The notes beneath the pieces were generated by a model. The model saw only the letters and a program-made list of their open reading frames with translations, was not told where the DNA came from and did not search any database. Both the position numbers and the translations under genes were made by a program. 64,000 nucleotides of DNA, from positions 1,927,001 to 1,991,000 of the forward strand of contig NC_092677.1 of assembly GCF_964355755.1 (NCBI RefSeq), in the 5' to 3' direction. The stretch's first letter is position 1. The number at the start of each line of letters is the position of its first letter. The stretch comes from Antedon mediterranea. Lineage: Eukaryota; Echinodermata; Crinoidea; Comatulida; Antedonidae. This document shows positions 1 to 13,400 of the stretch, piece by piece.

Positions 1-616
1 ATTTAAATAGTAAGTACAATATTATTATTCTTTCTTAATTTCTATTCTCAAAAAAACATACATACATGAGCATGCATAATACAAAGAGAGAAAAAAAGAA
101 TTGAAAGTGGGAATCTCAGAAGAATAGCTTATACATGTAGTAACCCCTGTTACAAAAAATGTATTTGAACATTTTGAAAAAGTCACTAGGGCATACAGGT
201 AGGCTAATAATTTTAGGAAAAAAAACAAAAACAAGAACGTATTGTTTTCACAGATAACAATAATTTTCATTGAATTTCCTTCATTACAAAAGCACTTAAA
301 TGACAACATTATTAAAGCAACAATGTTTTTTAACATAAAATTTGCCAAGAGCTCAATATATCTTAACTTACACTCAATAGAAAAGGAGTCTGAAAACTAA
401 TGAAACATTTGTAATTGTTTGATTAAAATCATTTAAAAAAGGGGAAACGTAAAAAATGGCAGTTTTATTCTGAGTATTGCAATATGTAGGAGTATTGTTG
501 TTTTGCTATAGAACATTCATGTTTCTTAAGGCTTAATTCGGCCTTTTATCCGATTAGCCTACAAGATAAAATGGCATAAATATTAATAAGTACAGTTGCA
601 TGACGTGATTTGTTTC
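1..616. other. gene-free AT-rich flank downstream of the Kelch-like gene
   Basis: I see no coding, RNA or transposon signal here. It lies 3' of the minus-strand Kelch-like gene and would contain its 3' UTR. I did not find a convincing AATAAA on the minus strand close to the stop. Confidence 0.5.
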
Positions 617-2636
617 TTAAGATCCAGACTTGGAACGGAAACATTCTCTACCAAGACACACAAAGGCAGTATTCTTTTTTGCTGGTACTATAACATTGCC
701 TTGGGTTATTCCACTCAAACTATCCAGCTCGTCGGTTTTTGTCTCGTATAAAATTTGGCCAACAATCAAGAAGATCCTACCATTTACAGAAATTGCTTTA
801 TCTTTGAACTGAGTAGGAATTTGAGATTGTGGTATTTCAAACTGCTTGCCTGAATCTAAGTCCATTGGTGTTACGGTGTATCTTTACCAATACAGTGCTT
901 TACCCATTTGTACCAATTGAAAAGACAGCCATTGGATATCATTACTGATACATGGTTCTGTTTTTGAGCTATGACTGCCTTCTCTAGTTTGTATTCAATT
1001 CTAAAGTACTCATCTAACTTTACATCGTAAGAACTGCAATAGTACGTCTTCTTAGAATGACTGCGGCCAAAACGAATGATGCATTTTCCAAAAGCATATG
1101 ATGTAGTGCAAATATGTGTACACTCTTCACAGGTCTCCCATAATTCGTCGAAGTCGATCTCATTCACCTCGATTTTCCACATTTCTTTGTTGTGCATAGC
1201 ATACAGCATGCCATTGTGAAACAATACATCATCAAATATCGAGTATTTTTCTGGTAGAAATATTTCCGCCCAAGAATTAGAAACGCAAGAGTATCTCCAG
1301 AGTTTGCACGAGTCGACGAGAAGGAAAATATAGTTGACAGTACCGACGCACTTGACGTATTGTCCACTTGGCGTACGGTCCATTCCAGGAACATCATGCC
1401 ATTTATTGTCTTCAGTCTCATAGTACAACGGACGTGTACCCTTGAATGTTACTAAAACCTGCGAAAATAAACACAATTACTTTTGTTAAAGTGACAAGAT
1501 AAAATGGCATAAAATGTTAGGAAGGAGTTGCATGACATGATTTTGTTTCTTAAGATCCAAAATGGAGAAATAAGTTAGGTATTTCTCCATGGTAGGCTAT
1601 ATGTAATGAGTTTTGCACCAAGGATTCATACCTTATTATTCGTCGTACATCTTTGATATCGTGGTCTTAGTGGCCGAGTTTCTCTAATCTCCTTTATAGC
1701 GTGGCAATGCAACGCATCAATGTACAGATCTCGACATGCTTCATCCTTCATGAATGCTTCCACGTACAGGTTATTCTTCAAGATTCGTGCAGGCACACAG
1801 TGAAGGTACACGAGCTGCAAGATACCAACTTTGAAAAAAAAAAGAGTTTGTTAAAACAACGCAGTACAAATATGAGGAGAGAAGTTGAGCAAAATTCTTG
1901 TGTAACGTGACCTTCAGAGGAGTGACGCGTATTACATCAGCACTTCGATGATTAAGGGATGAGGGGTATTTAATTTCAATTTAAGTTTGGTCATATCAGT
2001 CAGAATGATTTTAAGTTTGACCCACTCCAAGATATAACATTAAATACGAATACGAAAAAGAAAAAAAAATTGCATAAACTAATAATAAATAAAAGAAAAC
2101 AAAGCTACAATTTCTATTTAAACCATATTATCCGATCTTAACTGGTATAAAATATATATATATATTTAACGTTTATCATCTTGAAAGTAAATATATTGCA
2201 CGATATTTACCAGTAAATTGTTGTCGTGCGGGCAAATCAGCATTTATCCAATCCATAATTCCCAGGAACAAGTCCTCCTCATTCAACACGTGTAAATCAT
2301 TCTCTTTGAGTATTTGTATCAACTTCTTGCCACCGATTGCGTTCTGGGATTCGAAGTCTCTGAGAGCCTCGGCCAAGTTAGCCATCATAAACAAACGGAC
2401 TGGTCAAGCCTTGTAAACTTTTGATATCAAATAAATACGCCAAACTGTAGACTTTAATCTCAAAGCTTTTCCCCGCTTCAGAATTTGTACAGTTTACGAG
2501 TCGTCTGATGGCATCAATACATCGGTAAAGAACCCAATGGCTTTGGGTAAAATTTGCAACTTTTAAGATTTCTAGAACGTTTTCACGTCTCATAACAACA
2601 CGTCTTGGATATTTTATTTCTTCGAGCCAGTCACAC
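617..2636 (-). pseudogene. Kelch-like (BACK-Kelch) gene, frameshifted, BTB exon not seen
   Basis: Kelch-like proteins with BTB, BACK and Kelch domains are usually substrate adaptors of CUL3 ubiquitin ligases. Three exons are readable. The first is 2636-2211, from the end of BTB into BACK (RRENVLEILKVANF, then EEDLFLGIMDWI). The second is 1828-1632, second half of BACK (LQLVYLHCVPARIL). The third is 1458-617, Kelch repeats ending KSGS-stop. Junctions fit: the donor at 2210 is phase 1, its acceptor follows a T-rich tract, and the 1632/1458 junction is phase 0. Two indels break the frame: one extra base near 2384 (after FVYD, before NLAEAL) and one missing or extra base near 870 (after HCIGKDT, before MDLDSG). 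An acceptor-like site precedes 2636, but no BTB exon is visible up to TOMM70. The other genes here are clean, so I favour a decaying gene over sequencing error, though the latter is possible. Confidence 0.6.
1497..1562. repeat. short partial copy of the Kelch-like gene's 3' end, inside its own intron
   Basis: About 66 bases in the intron between the BACK and Kelch exons closely match 566-630, which spans the stop codon and start of the 3' flank. Shared landmarks in order are AAAATGGCATAAA, GTTGCATGAC and TTTCTTAAGATCCA. The copies are in direct orientation about 930 bases apart. Confidence 0.7.
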
Positions 2637-4499
2637 TAAATCCTCTCTTTGTCAGTTGAGGAAGATTTAAAGAAATGTTATTTTTTTGCTCTCTCTCAAA
2701 CCACAGCTAAACAGTTTTTCAAAGAAACTGCTCTGGGTCGCCAGTACTGTACTGTTAACTAAAAAGTGATGTCCGATAATCACCTTATCCCATTGATCCA
2801 TTTTAAGTAAGCTACGTCACTGTAAAGAAATAAAGAGAACGTGTTTTGTTATAACATTCGGTGCGGTGACATAAGATAATATGTTTTATTGTAATGTAAT
2901 TTCAATTGTTGTTCTGTAATTTTTAATGCAAGCAATGGAATTTCCATAAATGGATAAGAATAAATTTTGAATCTTTGATGTAGTGTTTGCGCCAGAAAAG
3001 AGAAAAAAAGACGTCTACAAAAGTGAGGTTATTATCTATGTTGTAAAAATGAAATACAAAATTGCAATCCCGGAGCTTCCCTTTAAGATGTAGACTAGAA
3101 GGGCATGGACTACGGTACGGGGCGCAGTTTGGGACATGTATAATTCTGTCTACAAAATTATTTCAAAGTAAACATTCTGTGAACATAATTTCTTCCAAAA
3201 GTACAGAATTTCTGCAAAGTAAAATTGTGTCTTCACTTTGGCTCTATTGTTACATAATTATACATTTTGTTCCAAATGGCTTCGTATCAGAGGTGTGCCC
3301 TTTTTTTCCCAAGGTTTTTTACCCGAGAACTAAAGAGGACTTCTTTTCGAAAAATGCTATAATTTGTGTAAATTCCCTACAGCCTACAAAACGGATCACA
3401 GTATCACCATATAATTATGTATAAATAACTCATAATATGTTTGGTTGTTTTATATCCTCTGAAAATTGTTAATGGACCTAACGTTCAGTTAGGAGGTTCT
3501 CAAAATACGCATTCGGTCAAATCCATCTAAGGAGTGGTTAGTTGGGTGGAGTTGTTGCTGGTGCTTAGGACATAATTGACTTGATATCACTATATTAATC
3601 TACAGTTTATTTCATGCAGTAAATATTAAATATATATTCTGCCTTAATATTATATTATATACTATTATGCCTACCGTTCTTCCTGTTTTTATTGCACAGA
3701 AGGGTAATCGGGGAGTTTATAGTTTCATAAATGTAAAAAGGCTGACTTCAGAAACTATCTGGAAAACCCAAAATGACGTCATTTCCAATAATACTGTATG
3801 AACTTTCGGGTATATCTTCCATACCAAATTGGAGTTCGGACATGTTACGTTTCTACCTCGCCGCGTCTGGTGTCTTCTTTTCTAACTTTTGTTATTCAAT
3901 CAACTTAGGGGAACTCTTTGAGACCATAGAGATATCATAGGATGGAACTATAGTTCCATGATCATAGAGATAACAATTAAGCCGAATCTTTCTTATATCT
4001 ATGATATTAACTTATTTATTTACTTGTATTAAACATTTAGCGAATAGCCCAAGAGGAAAGCACGGGTATCTCTTGAAACAATATAAATTATTCAAATTAT
4101 TTCGTAGGCCTACGTCTCCTCCCTAAGCTTTTGAAAAACAAATGTTTAAAGTCCGTTCTAGGCCGTTGAGAATAAATTACTCAAAAAGTACATCGAATTT
4201 AGACTATTATAAATTAACTAGCATCAAAGCAACAAATTACAATAACTTTGTATTTTGTTTAATTTCAGATTCTAGCTGCGATCTAATGTTAGAAATGTAC
4301 ACGTTTTGGTATTCAGAATATACCTCAAATGTGTATGCAATATTAAGTAAAATATAAAATATATGCGGGTCGACACGATTCGGAATTGCGTATCAGATAA
4401 TCGAAGATAACCCCTCAGCCCTCACGTTGGGCTCGGCTCTCATGCCTCGTCGTCGCTGTGTGTGTTAGCAAGAAAAGAGCACCCTTGCCCTGATTAGAA
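2637..4499. other. intergenic region between the Kelch-like gene and TOMM70
   Basis: The two genes diverge here, so both promoters should lie in this interval. I see no TATA box in a convincing position. A perfect 18-base palindrome (ATGGAACTATAGTTCCAT) lies near 3942-3959. The TOMM70 5' UTR probably occupies the last 100-130 bases, where GC content rises. No coding exon was recognised. Confidence 0.4.
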
Positions 4500-7400
4500 A
4501 TGGCTGAAAACGTACAGGGAAGTGGAGGGGGATCGTGGTCAAAATGGCAAATAGCTTTAATCTTTGGAGCTCCTTTAGCACTTGGGGCTACTGCTGCTGC
4601 TGTTTATTGTTATAGTAAAAGCGGTGGAGATTCAAGTCAAGATGACGAGAAGACCCGAACAAATACACCCAGCGGTAGCGGGGAAAAGCCTGTTTCTGCA
4701 AGTGGAGACGGAGGAGAAATGCCCATACAGCCGGATCAAGTAAGTAGTATATAGGGCCTAGCTGTAGGCCAGTAATCGAATATTATGTAGGCCTAGTGCC
4801 TAGTATTATAATTCCTTTAACTTTAAGTACAGAACAGTAGCTGGATTATTTTAAATTTTAAATATAATATTGTTAAATAGCAACAATTAATTTTCAATTT
4901 ATTTATTATATTAGGCCTAGGTAGGTCTAGGCCTATTTTATTATAGGAAAATTATAATTACAACCCATTCACTATACTATCTATATATGTATCATAATTA
5001 TTTTGTACAAAAGACTCCACTTGAGAAAGCCCAGGCCAGCAAAAATAGAGGTAACAAGTACTTTAAGGCATCGCACTACGACCAAGCAATACGTTGCTAC
5101 ACCGAAGCTATTGACGTCTGCCCTGTGGACAAGAAGGCTGACCTGGCAACATTTTACCAAAACCGTGCAGCCGCCCGTGAGCAACAGGTACAGTATATCA
5201 ATATAGTTGTAGAGATACTTCCACAGATATATTATTAATAGTATTGGTTAAGTTATTAATATATTATAATATATTCTACTATATTAAATTGTTCTTGATT
5301 ATATTGCACAATAGATAGTAGAAAATATGAGAGAAAAAAGACAGAATAACAATGAGTATGATATTAGATATATTTGAAATAATGTATTGATCTTTTGAAG
5401 TTAATACGATTATGAAAATATTGGTAAAGTTTTTATTTAGAACTGATAATTTTTAATGTTTCTTTGTTTATTACATTTTTAGGGTAAATATGCAGAAGTG
5501 ATATCAGATTGTAGCAAAGCAATAGGTTTGAACCCAACTTACACCAAGGCTATGTTTAGACGTGCTAAGGCACATGACCATAATGGTGATAAGCTCCTTT
5601 GTTTAGAAGGTGAGTCATACATACTATACAAAAACCTTAACACAATCAGTTCAGTGATTCCTGATGGCACCCTATTAACATCAAATCGCTGTCACCAAGT
5701 TGGATGTATAGTTCTTATAGCAAGCCTGATTATCCGATCTCAGTGCTGTAGCTCCAAATGCAACAATACTTGCCCACTATCATAGGAATATTCTATAAAT
5801 ATAGCATCTCATATGTACCACACATGGTGCCTGGGGAAATCTAGATACAGTACCCGGAATCAGGTGGCCTGCTATGGTCCCACATCAATTTGGAAAAAAA
5901 TATTTACATTTTTTACCTTCCGTCTTTTAAATCATTATCTAAGAGGAACTTAACAGTTCTTTTCAGAACTATTTAATATACGTGGTGTACCGCAAACTAT
6001 ATATCTGCATATTGATTTCGCCATGCAAACCTTCAAACAATACTTCTTTATCTGCTACAATTTATAATATAATATATGTTATGTTGTAGATACAACAGCT
6101 GTGTGTATACTAGAGGGCTTCAACCACCAACAGGGTATGATGCTGGCTGATAGAATGTTGAAAGAAATTGGAAAGGAAAAAGCAAAAGACCGATACAAGG
6201 CAAGTATTTATAACGACTTATTACTAGATTAAATATTCATTATTATTATTATTAATTTTCAACAAACTAAAATAATCATATCTCACTGTGTGAATAAATA
6301 AAATATAAAAATGAAATATTCATTTTTACGAATACAATGTTAAAAGCCATATTGCATTTAAATATTCATTATTATATAACACCTAAATAAATTCCTGTCA
6401 TTTGATTGGACGATTGTGGGTCACATGGCGTGCAATAGTACGCACTATTAAACGATCGTTTAATAGTACTTTTTGAAACATTTTTGTGTACGAAAAAAAA
6501 AACGTCTCGGCTGCCTCGTTGAAATATAACCTTTCATCATTCACCTCGTGCCATTGTTTGTACCATTACACTCATAAACATTCATTATTTGTACCATTAC
6601 CGTACTGACGCGGGTATAAGCCCACCCCCCTTGAACATGAAATCACGTCAAGTTTGGGGGGTGGGCTTATACCCGAGGATCCAAAAATGCAGATCGTCAA
6701 AAACAGCACATGTACACGGTGTATTCCACCATGCGAGCGAGCGCCCTCACGTGTACGACGTTGCCTCTAAAATACACGAGGTGTAGAGTGTCGGAAAATT
6801 AAGCTTATAGTTCGTGTAATTTATCGTAGAATATCTTATTTTAAACATCAATTGAACAAGAATTTATCAAGCAGAAAAGCAAGTATACAATGTTCGTTAA
6901 ATAGAAATGTACCAAAGAAATTTAATAAGCTTGTTTATGGCAGCCGATACCAAATAGTGGTTTTCCGTTTTGGTGACTTGTAGCGTCGTGTGTGAAGCGA
7001 TCTTCGACCGCGATGGAGTGTAAACAAAACAGGACCGCTAGGCCTCATGATATGGCCTAGCGTATATTAGCCTAGCTTGGTATTCGGTGTATGGACGTCG
7101 CCAAATACAAAATAATGTATTACGACACACACTGTAGATCTTCGAATTAATGGGTGGGCTTATACCCGAGTGCCTCATTTTTCATGAAAATTAGTCAAAA
7201 GTCAGGGGTGGGCTTATACCCGAGTATGGGCTTATACCCGCGTCATAAACATTCATTATTTGTACCATTACACTCATAAACATTCATTATTTGTACCATT
7301 ACACTCATAAACATTCGTTATTTGTACCATTACACTCATAAACATTCATTATTTGTACCATTACACTCATAAACATTCATTATTTGTACCATTACACTCA

Positions 7401-10400
7401 TAAACATTCATTATTTGTACCATTACACTCATAAACATTCGTTATTTGTATACTAGCTTTCAAGTATAAGTATATCTACATTGTTATTATTTTTATTTCA
7501 ACCATCTTTATAAAGATAGTAACCCTTGTAGTTTAGCCCAGTGGGTTAATTATTATTCAGGGGCCCTTTTTAAGTGATATCTATAATAAAAGCTTCTTAG
7601 AGAAATATTTGTTATTGTTGTTTTTCAGAATCGTGTTCCGCAACTACCAAGTGGTCAGTTCATTCATTCTTACTTCTCGTCTTTCTCAAATGATGGTATT
7701 TCACTGGAAACTGATCCACCAGCAGTTGGTGATGAGGCAGGAACTGATGAAGAACTAAGGTTTGATGCTCATCATACTTACATTTATTTCACCCTTTCAA
7801 CATGAGTAATAGGCGTGTATTGTATGAAAGTGCTGTTTTCCACAGCACTTATTTGCCCACTATAAAATATCAGAAATTTACTTTCTGTACACTACATATC
7901 ATAACATGTTACACATATAAACAAGAAATATTTCTTACAAAAAACGCCGCGTAACTTTTTGACTGGACAGTTGTAAGAACAGTCTTCATTAATCTAATAT
8001 AATAGGTCGGCCAATCAAAACGCAAGTGAACAATTGGGACTTTACTTGTGATTTATGTCATTGGCCTGTCAGCACAGTCGTTTCTTTCTAGAATTAAACG
8101 CACACAAACTTGTATTGGGAATAATGTATGTTTATGTGGTTATTACTATCGCATTTAGGTATTGATAATAATAATAATAATATGGCTTTTGAATATATAA
8201 TTACTGTCTGTAGAATAACATTTATACATTTTCGGTTCGCGATGAAAAGTTATATGAATGGATTTGTAATAGGTATTTATAATAATAGTATATGGGTTGT
8301 ATTATTGCTAAGCTATCACCAAATCACGTTATAACATTATTTCTCAGGGTTTTTTGCACCATTGATCAATACCAAACGCGTATCGGTATTATAGTTTTTA
8401 ATGAATCATTACATTAATAAAAATACCCAATTAAATCAATCACGTCAGTCCAATTCCGACTTATGTTTCGATCACATAGTTCTGTGTCTACACTGTCCCA
8501 ACTAGTTTAACAAAAAAAGTGTGATGTGCCCAAATATGGTAGTGATATGCCCGAATATCGTAGTGATATGACATCGTCATGTCTATATAATATGGGCACA
8601 TCATATTTAGTTTGATAGTATAGACAGAGCTTAAGGATTATATTTAAAAAATGTTTTCTTAAATTTTGAAAAAAAGTATTTATTTGTTTATAAGCCCAAT
8701 TTTCCAGTCTTAATTTTACATTTTGAAAACAAAGTATTTTATTTGTTGATAAGCCCAATTGTGCAGTCTTATTTTACCTTTTGAACGAAAGTATTTATTT
8801 GTTGATAAGCCCAATTTTGCAGTCTTATTTTACATTTTAAACGAAAGTATTTATTTGTTGATAAGCCGAATTTTCCAGTTTAATAATAATGACCCTTCCA
8901 CAGTGCATTTTACATGATATTGACCGAGGGTTTTTACGCCTCTATAGCCACTGATCAATACCATAATTAATGTACTTTTTTAAATGAATATTGAAATGTT
9001 TCAACATACCCAATTCAAAAAACGGTCCGTTTTCGAGTTCAATCTTTTGATTAGAGAGGTTGGAGTTTCATTTTGAACGAAAGTATTTATTTGATTGATA
9101 AGCCAAATTTCTAGTCCTAATGATTTGAGATTCAACGGGTTTTGCTTTCAATTGTATAATAATATAATTATATATATATATATAAATATAATATTAAGTA
9201 TAATTATGAATTCACCAACACTTCTTTCAGGCCCAATAACAATGATCCCGGGCCCGAGTTTTTGTAGACCGGACTTCCATGCACAGCCACATGTTAAGGA
9301 ATAGGAATCTCTTTATGATTTTAATATGGTTCGAAATGATATTACACAACAACGATTAGACAGCAACTGTGCAAGAGTCCAACTAATAAAATCGGAATGA
9401 TCAATTAATTGAACATTTACAGCATAAGGCCCATACACTAGGACGATAACGATCGACGATAAATAGACAAATGTGCATTTTTAATACATAAACCAAAAGA
9501 AATATAAACAATTCCTTTGATGACAATTATATTTTCACACGTCCAATCAAATGACGTCATGATTAGTAAGACCAATAATATCGTGACAATACAGCGATTT
9601 TATTGTTTTTATTTATCATGACGTCATTTGATTGGAATTTGAAAAACATTATTTTTATCAAAGACAGCATAAATGATTATCCTATAGGTCTAGAACGAAA
9701 ACCTTTCTAATTTCTTTTGTTTTATGTAAAAAAAATGCATGCTATATATTTATCGTCCGTCGTTATCGTCATAGTGTAATTGGGCCTTTATACAAAAAAA
9801 ATAAATTGATTACGAAGTTACATGTCATTTTCACCTATCACCAAAAAACTAACCTTTTCAACACTAATTAATTGTTACGAAGCCAATTTATATTATATAT
9901 TTCATTAAAACTAAACTTTACGGTAAATGAAGAGTAAGTATCAGTTAATATGAATAATATAACTAGAGGTTTATGAACTTGCGTCCAGACACAGAACTGT
10001 GACATTACTATCATAAATGTTGAAACCACTTATAAAACCTTTTTTTAAAGAAAATATAATTGTGTTAGGAGAAGGCTAATAAACAAATAGATAATGTACA
10101 AACCTTTTTCTGGATTAATTAATGGAGCAGGCGTTAATAATAATCTGCTGCTGCTACCTAGACTGATTGTTCACCTTCTGACGATAATTGATTGGACCCC
10201 CCCACGGCATCTGATAACCAAAAAAAAATTTACCAGGACTGTTTCAATGATTTAATATCTGACGGCGTATTATAACATTGGCCTAGATTGACAGTCAAAA
10301 GAAAGTCATTGTAAATACCCACCTCCCTTTATGTTGACAGAGCCAAAATAAAGTTTTGACCATTATCGAATGATTATTTGACAGTGACTTATTATAATAC

Positions 10401-13400
10401 CGGCCTGGTTGACAGCAAAAACGAAGTTATTATTTATTAAACAAGATTTTACAGATTTCCGTCTACATCTCAATAATACTGTATTATCAGCAAAGGCTTT
10501 CATATAGACTCTCTTCTCCCAGATGTTTTTTTGGTCCAGCAGCTACCCATAAATTATAGTCGAGTTTCCAAATTCACAAAACTGTCAGCCTTAGATACTA
10601 AAGCTACCGCTATGAAACAGCTTATTAATGAATGTGTCCTCCTGGGACATAGCTGGCTAGAGCCGCGGCGCGAAAAACATACACAATGTTTCATGAGGGT
10701 GTTAATTCAAATAAATATTGTTGCATGGGGCTGAGTAAACTGTTTTCCTCTTCAAAACATATTATCTCAATATGTGCTCCCAAATAACTGCCAATATTGG
10801 TATATTGGGTTGCTCTATCTGTAGTCTACACTTTTTTTAAATATTTTTTTTAAATTTCTTATGCATCCAACAGTGAGTAACTCGCCAATTACAGGATGGA
10901 AGCACTATTTGATAATGTATCATGCTTATAAAATCTCATTTGAGGCTTAGGGTGTGGAATCGTGAGTTACAACCATGGCACTAGGTCAGGATTGAATTGA
11001 ACCTTTGGATTGGAAGGCAAGCCACAGCTTCACTACAATATATATACTATTATATAGTATAATTACACCTTTAAAGTATATTAATTAATATTTAATGTTT
11101 TCTAGGTGTTACTTAAAAGCAAAGAAGCTTTTTCACACTGGTAAATATGATGAAGTGGTACAGAATTGCATTGAAGAGATTGAGAGTGATGGAGAGTACA
11201 AGTATGAGGCTCTGCTTATGAAGGCCACGTTCTTCTTGTTAATGGGACAAGCAGAGTGGGCGGTACCAGACCTAGACCAACTGATTGAAAAGGAAGATGC
11301 AGATAAGAAGGTAAGCAATTTAAATACAATACAAGTGCAAATAAGTGCATCTTATGCTCTGTCTACAAACTAGTTTGACAAAAAATGTAGTAGTTGTATA
11401 CCCAAATATAGTAGTGGTATGACATCACAATGTCTATGGGTAATTACATACATTTTGATAGTGTAGACAGCTTTACCTAGAAAGCTTCACACTGATGATT
11501 TAAATTGATTTCTGAAACTAAAAACGTGTAGCTTTATTTTTAGCATGTCTCTCTATACACCTTACACTAATAGTAATATTGTATATTAGAGTAAAACTTT
11601 ACCATGTGTCTAATATATTTCAGCATTGAATATATCTGTTGATTAAACAACAACAGTTCCAAATTGAATACGCCAATAGTCAACATTCAATAAGCTCCTT
11701 GAAGATATAGCCATATTAATGATTATTATTTTTGTTAGCTTCGGGCAAATGCTTTGATCAAGCGAGGGAGTATGCACATGCAAGAAGGTAACTCTGCTCC
11801 TGCGATGGCAGACTTTGCAACAGCTGTACAACTTGACCCTGACAACCCTGATATTTATCATCACCGTGGGCAGGTAAGCGAAGTCGATGGTTCCTTGCCA
11901 ATGGTTCCTTAGCGATGTTTCCTTGGAGATTATTCCTTGGCGATGGTTCCTTGCCAATGGTTCCTTGGCAAAGGTTCCTTAGTGATGGTTCCTTGGCGAT
12001 GGTTTCTTACATGTTGCTCCAAACCAACTATGTGAATCTCAATCTCTCTTTTCATTTTTTCAAAATCTTGTAAGAAACAATGTGTTTTATCATTCATTTC
12101 TTTGCACATGGTTGTGGTTTTTGTTTACACATTCACGACGATTCTCTGTGTGCGCACTATACAAATGTATCGCCATTTTTGTTTCATATTATTTATTTTC
12201 AAACTCTGAAAATATTACTATCTTTATATCTCTCTATTCCTGTTATATATGATTATCCCTTATCAATCACTAACATTGTTTTCACAGCTAAACTTGCTTT
12301 TAGAGAAAGTAGACGAGGCGGTCAAAGATTTTGAGAAATGCAACGAACTAAACGACGACTTTGGTTTGGCGTTTGCCCAGCATAGTTACGCTAAATATCG
12401 TCTTTCTATGCTGCAACAGAGCCCTTTGCAGATGCAGAATGCAATGCAGATGCTGGACACGTGTACGACAAAATTCCCAAAGTGTGCAGAGGGCTTCGCA
12501 TTACTTGCTCAGGTCAGTTGCATTTGACCTTTATGCAAATTAGCTTGGAACATGAAAGGAGTATTGGTTTTTGCTGCCGAGAGAAAAAAAAACCAAATTA
12601 ATAACAAATTTTAATTTGATTTTAATTTAGGCCCAGAATGAACAAGGTTTGTTCGCACAGGCTGATGAGAATTTCAAGAAGGCAGTGAAGTTAGAGCCAG
12701 ATAACCCTACAGCTCATGTTCACAGGGGGTAAGTTAGAGCCAAATAACCCTACAGCTTATGTTCACAGGGGGTAAGTTAGAGCCAGATAACCCTACAGCT
12801 CATGTTCACAGGGGGTAAGTTAAAGCCAGATAACCCTACAGCTCATGTTCACAGGGGGTAAGTTAGAGCCAGATAACCCTACAGCTCATGTTAACAGGGG
12901 GTAAGTTAGAGCCAGATAACCCTACAGCTCATGTTCACAGGGGATAAGTTAGAGCCAGATAACCCTACAGCTCATGTTCACAGGGGGTAAGTTAGAGCCA
13001 GATAACCCTACAGCTCATGTTCACAGGGGGTAAGTTAGAGCCAAATAACCCTACAGCTCATGTTCACAGGGGGTAAGTTAGAGCCAGATAACCCTACAGC
13101 TCATGTTCACAGGGGATAAGTTAGAGCCAGATAACCCTACAGCTCATGTTCACAGGGGGTAAGTTAGAGCCAGATAACCCTACAGCTCATGTTCACAGGG
13201 GGTAAGTTAGAGCCAAATAACCCTACAGCTCATGTTCACAGGGGGTAAGTTAGAGCCAGATAACCCTACAGCTCATGTTCACAGGGGGTAAGTTAGAGCC
13301 AGATAACCCTACAGCTCATGTTCACAGGGGGTAAGTTAGAGCCAAATAACCCTACAGCTCATGTTCACAGGGGGTAAGTTAGAGCCAGATAACCCTACAG

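Noticed and set aside
3062-3424. 120-codon plus-strand frame between the Kelch-like gene and TOMM70
   Set aside because: No known domain, a low-complexity AT-rich reading, and it lies in the divergent promoter interval.
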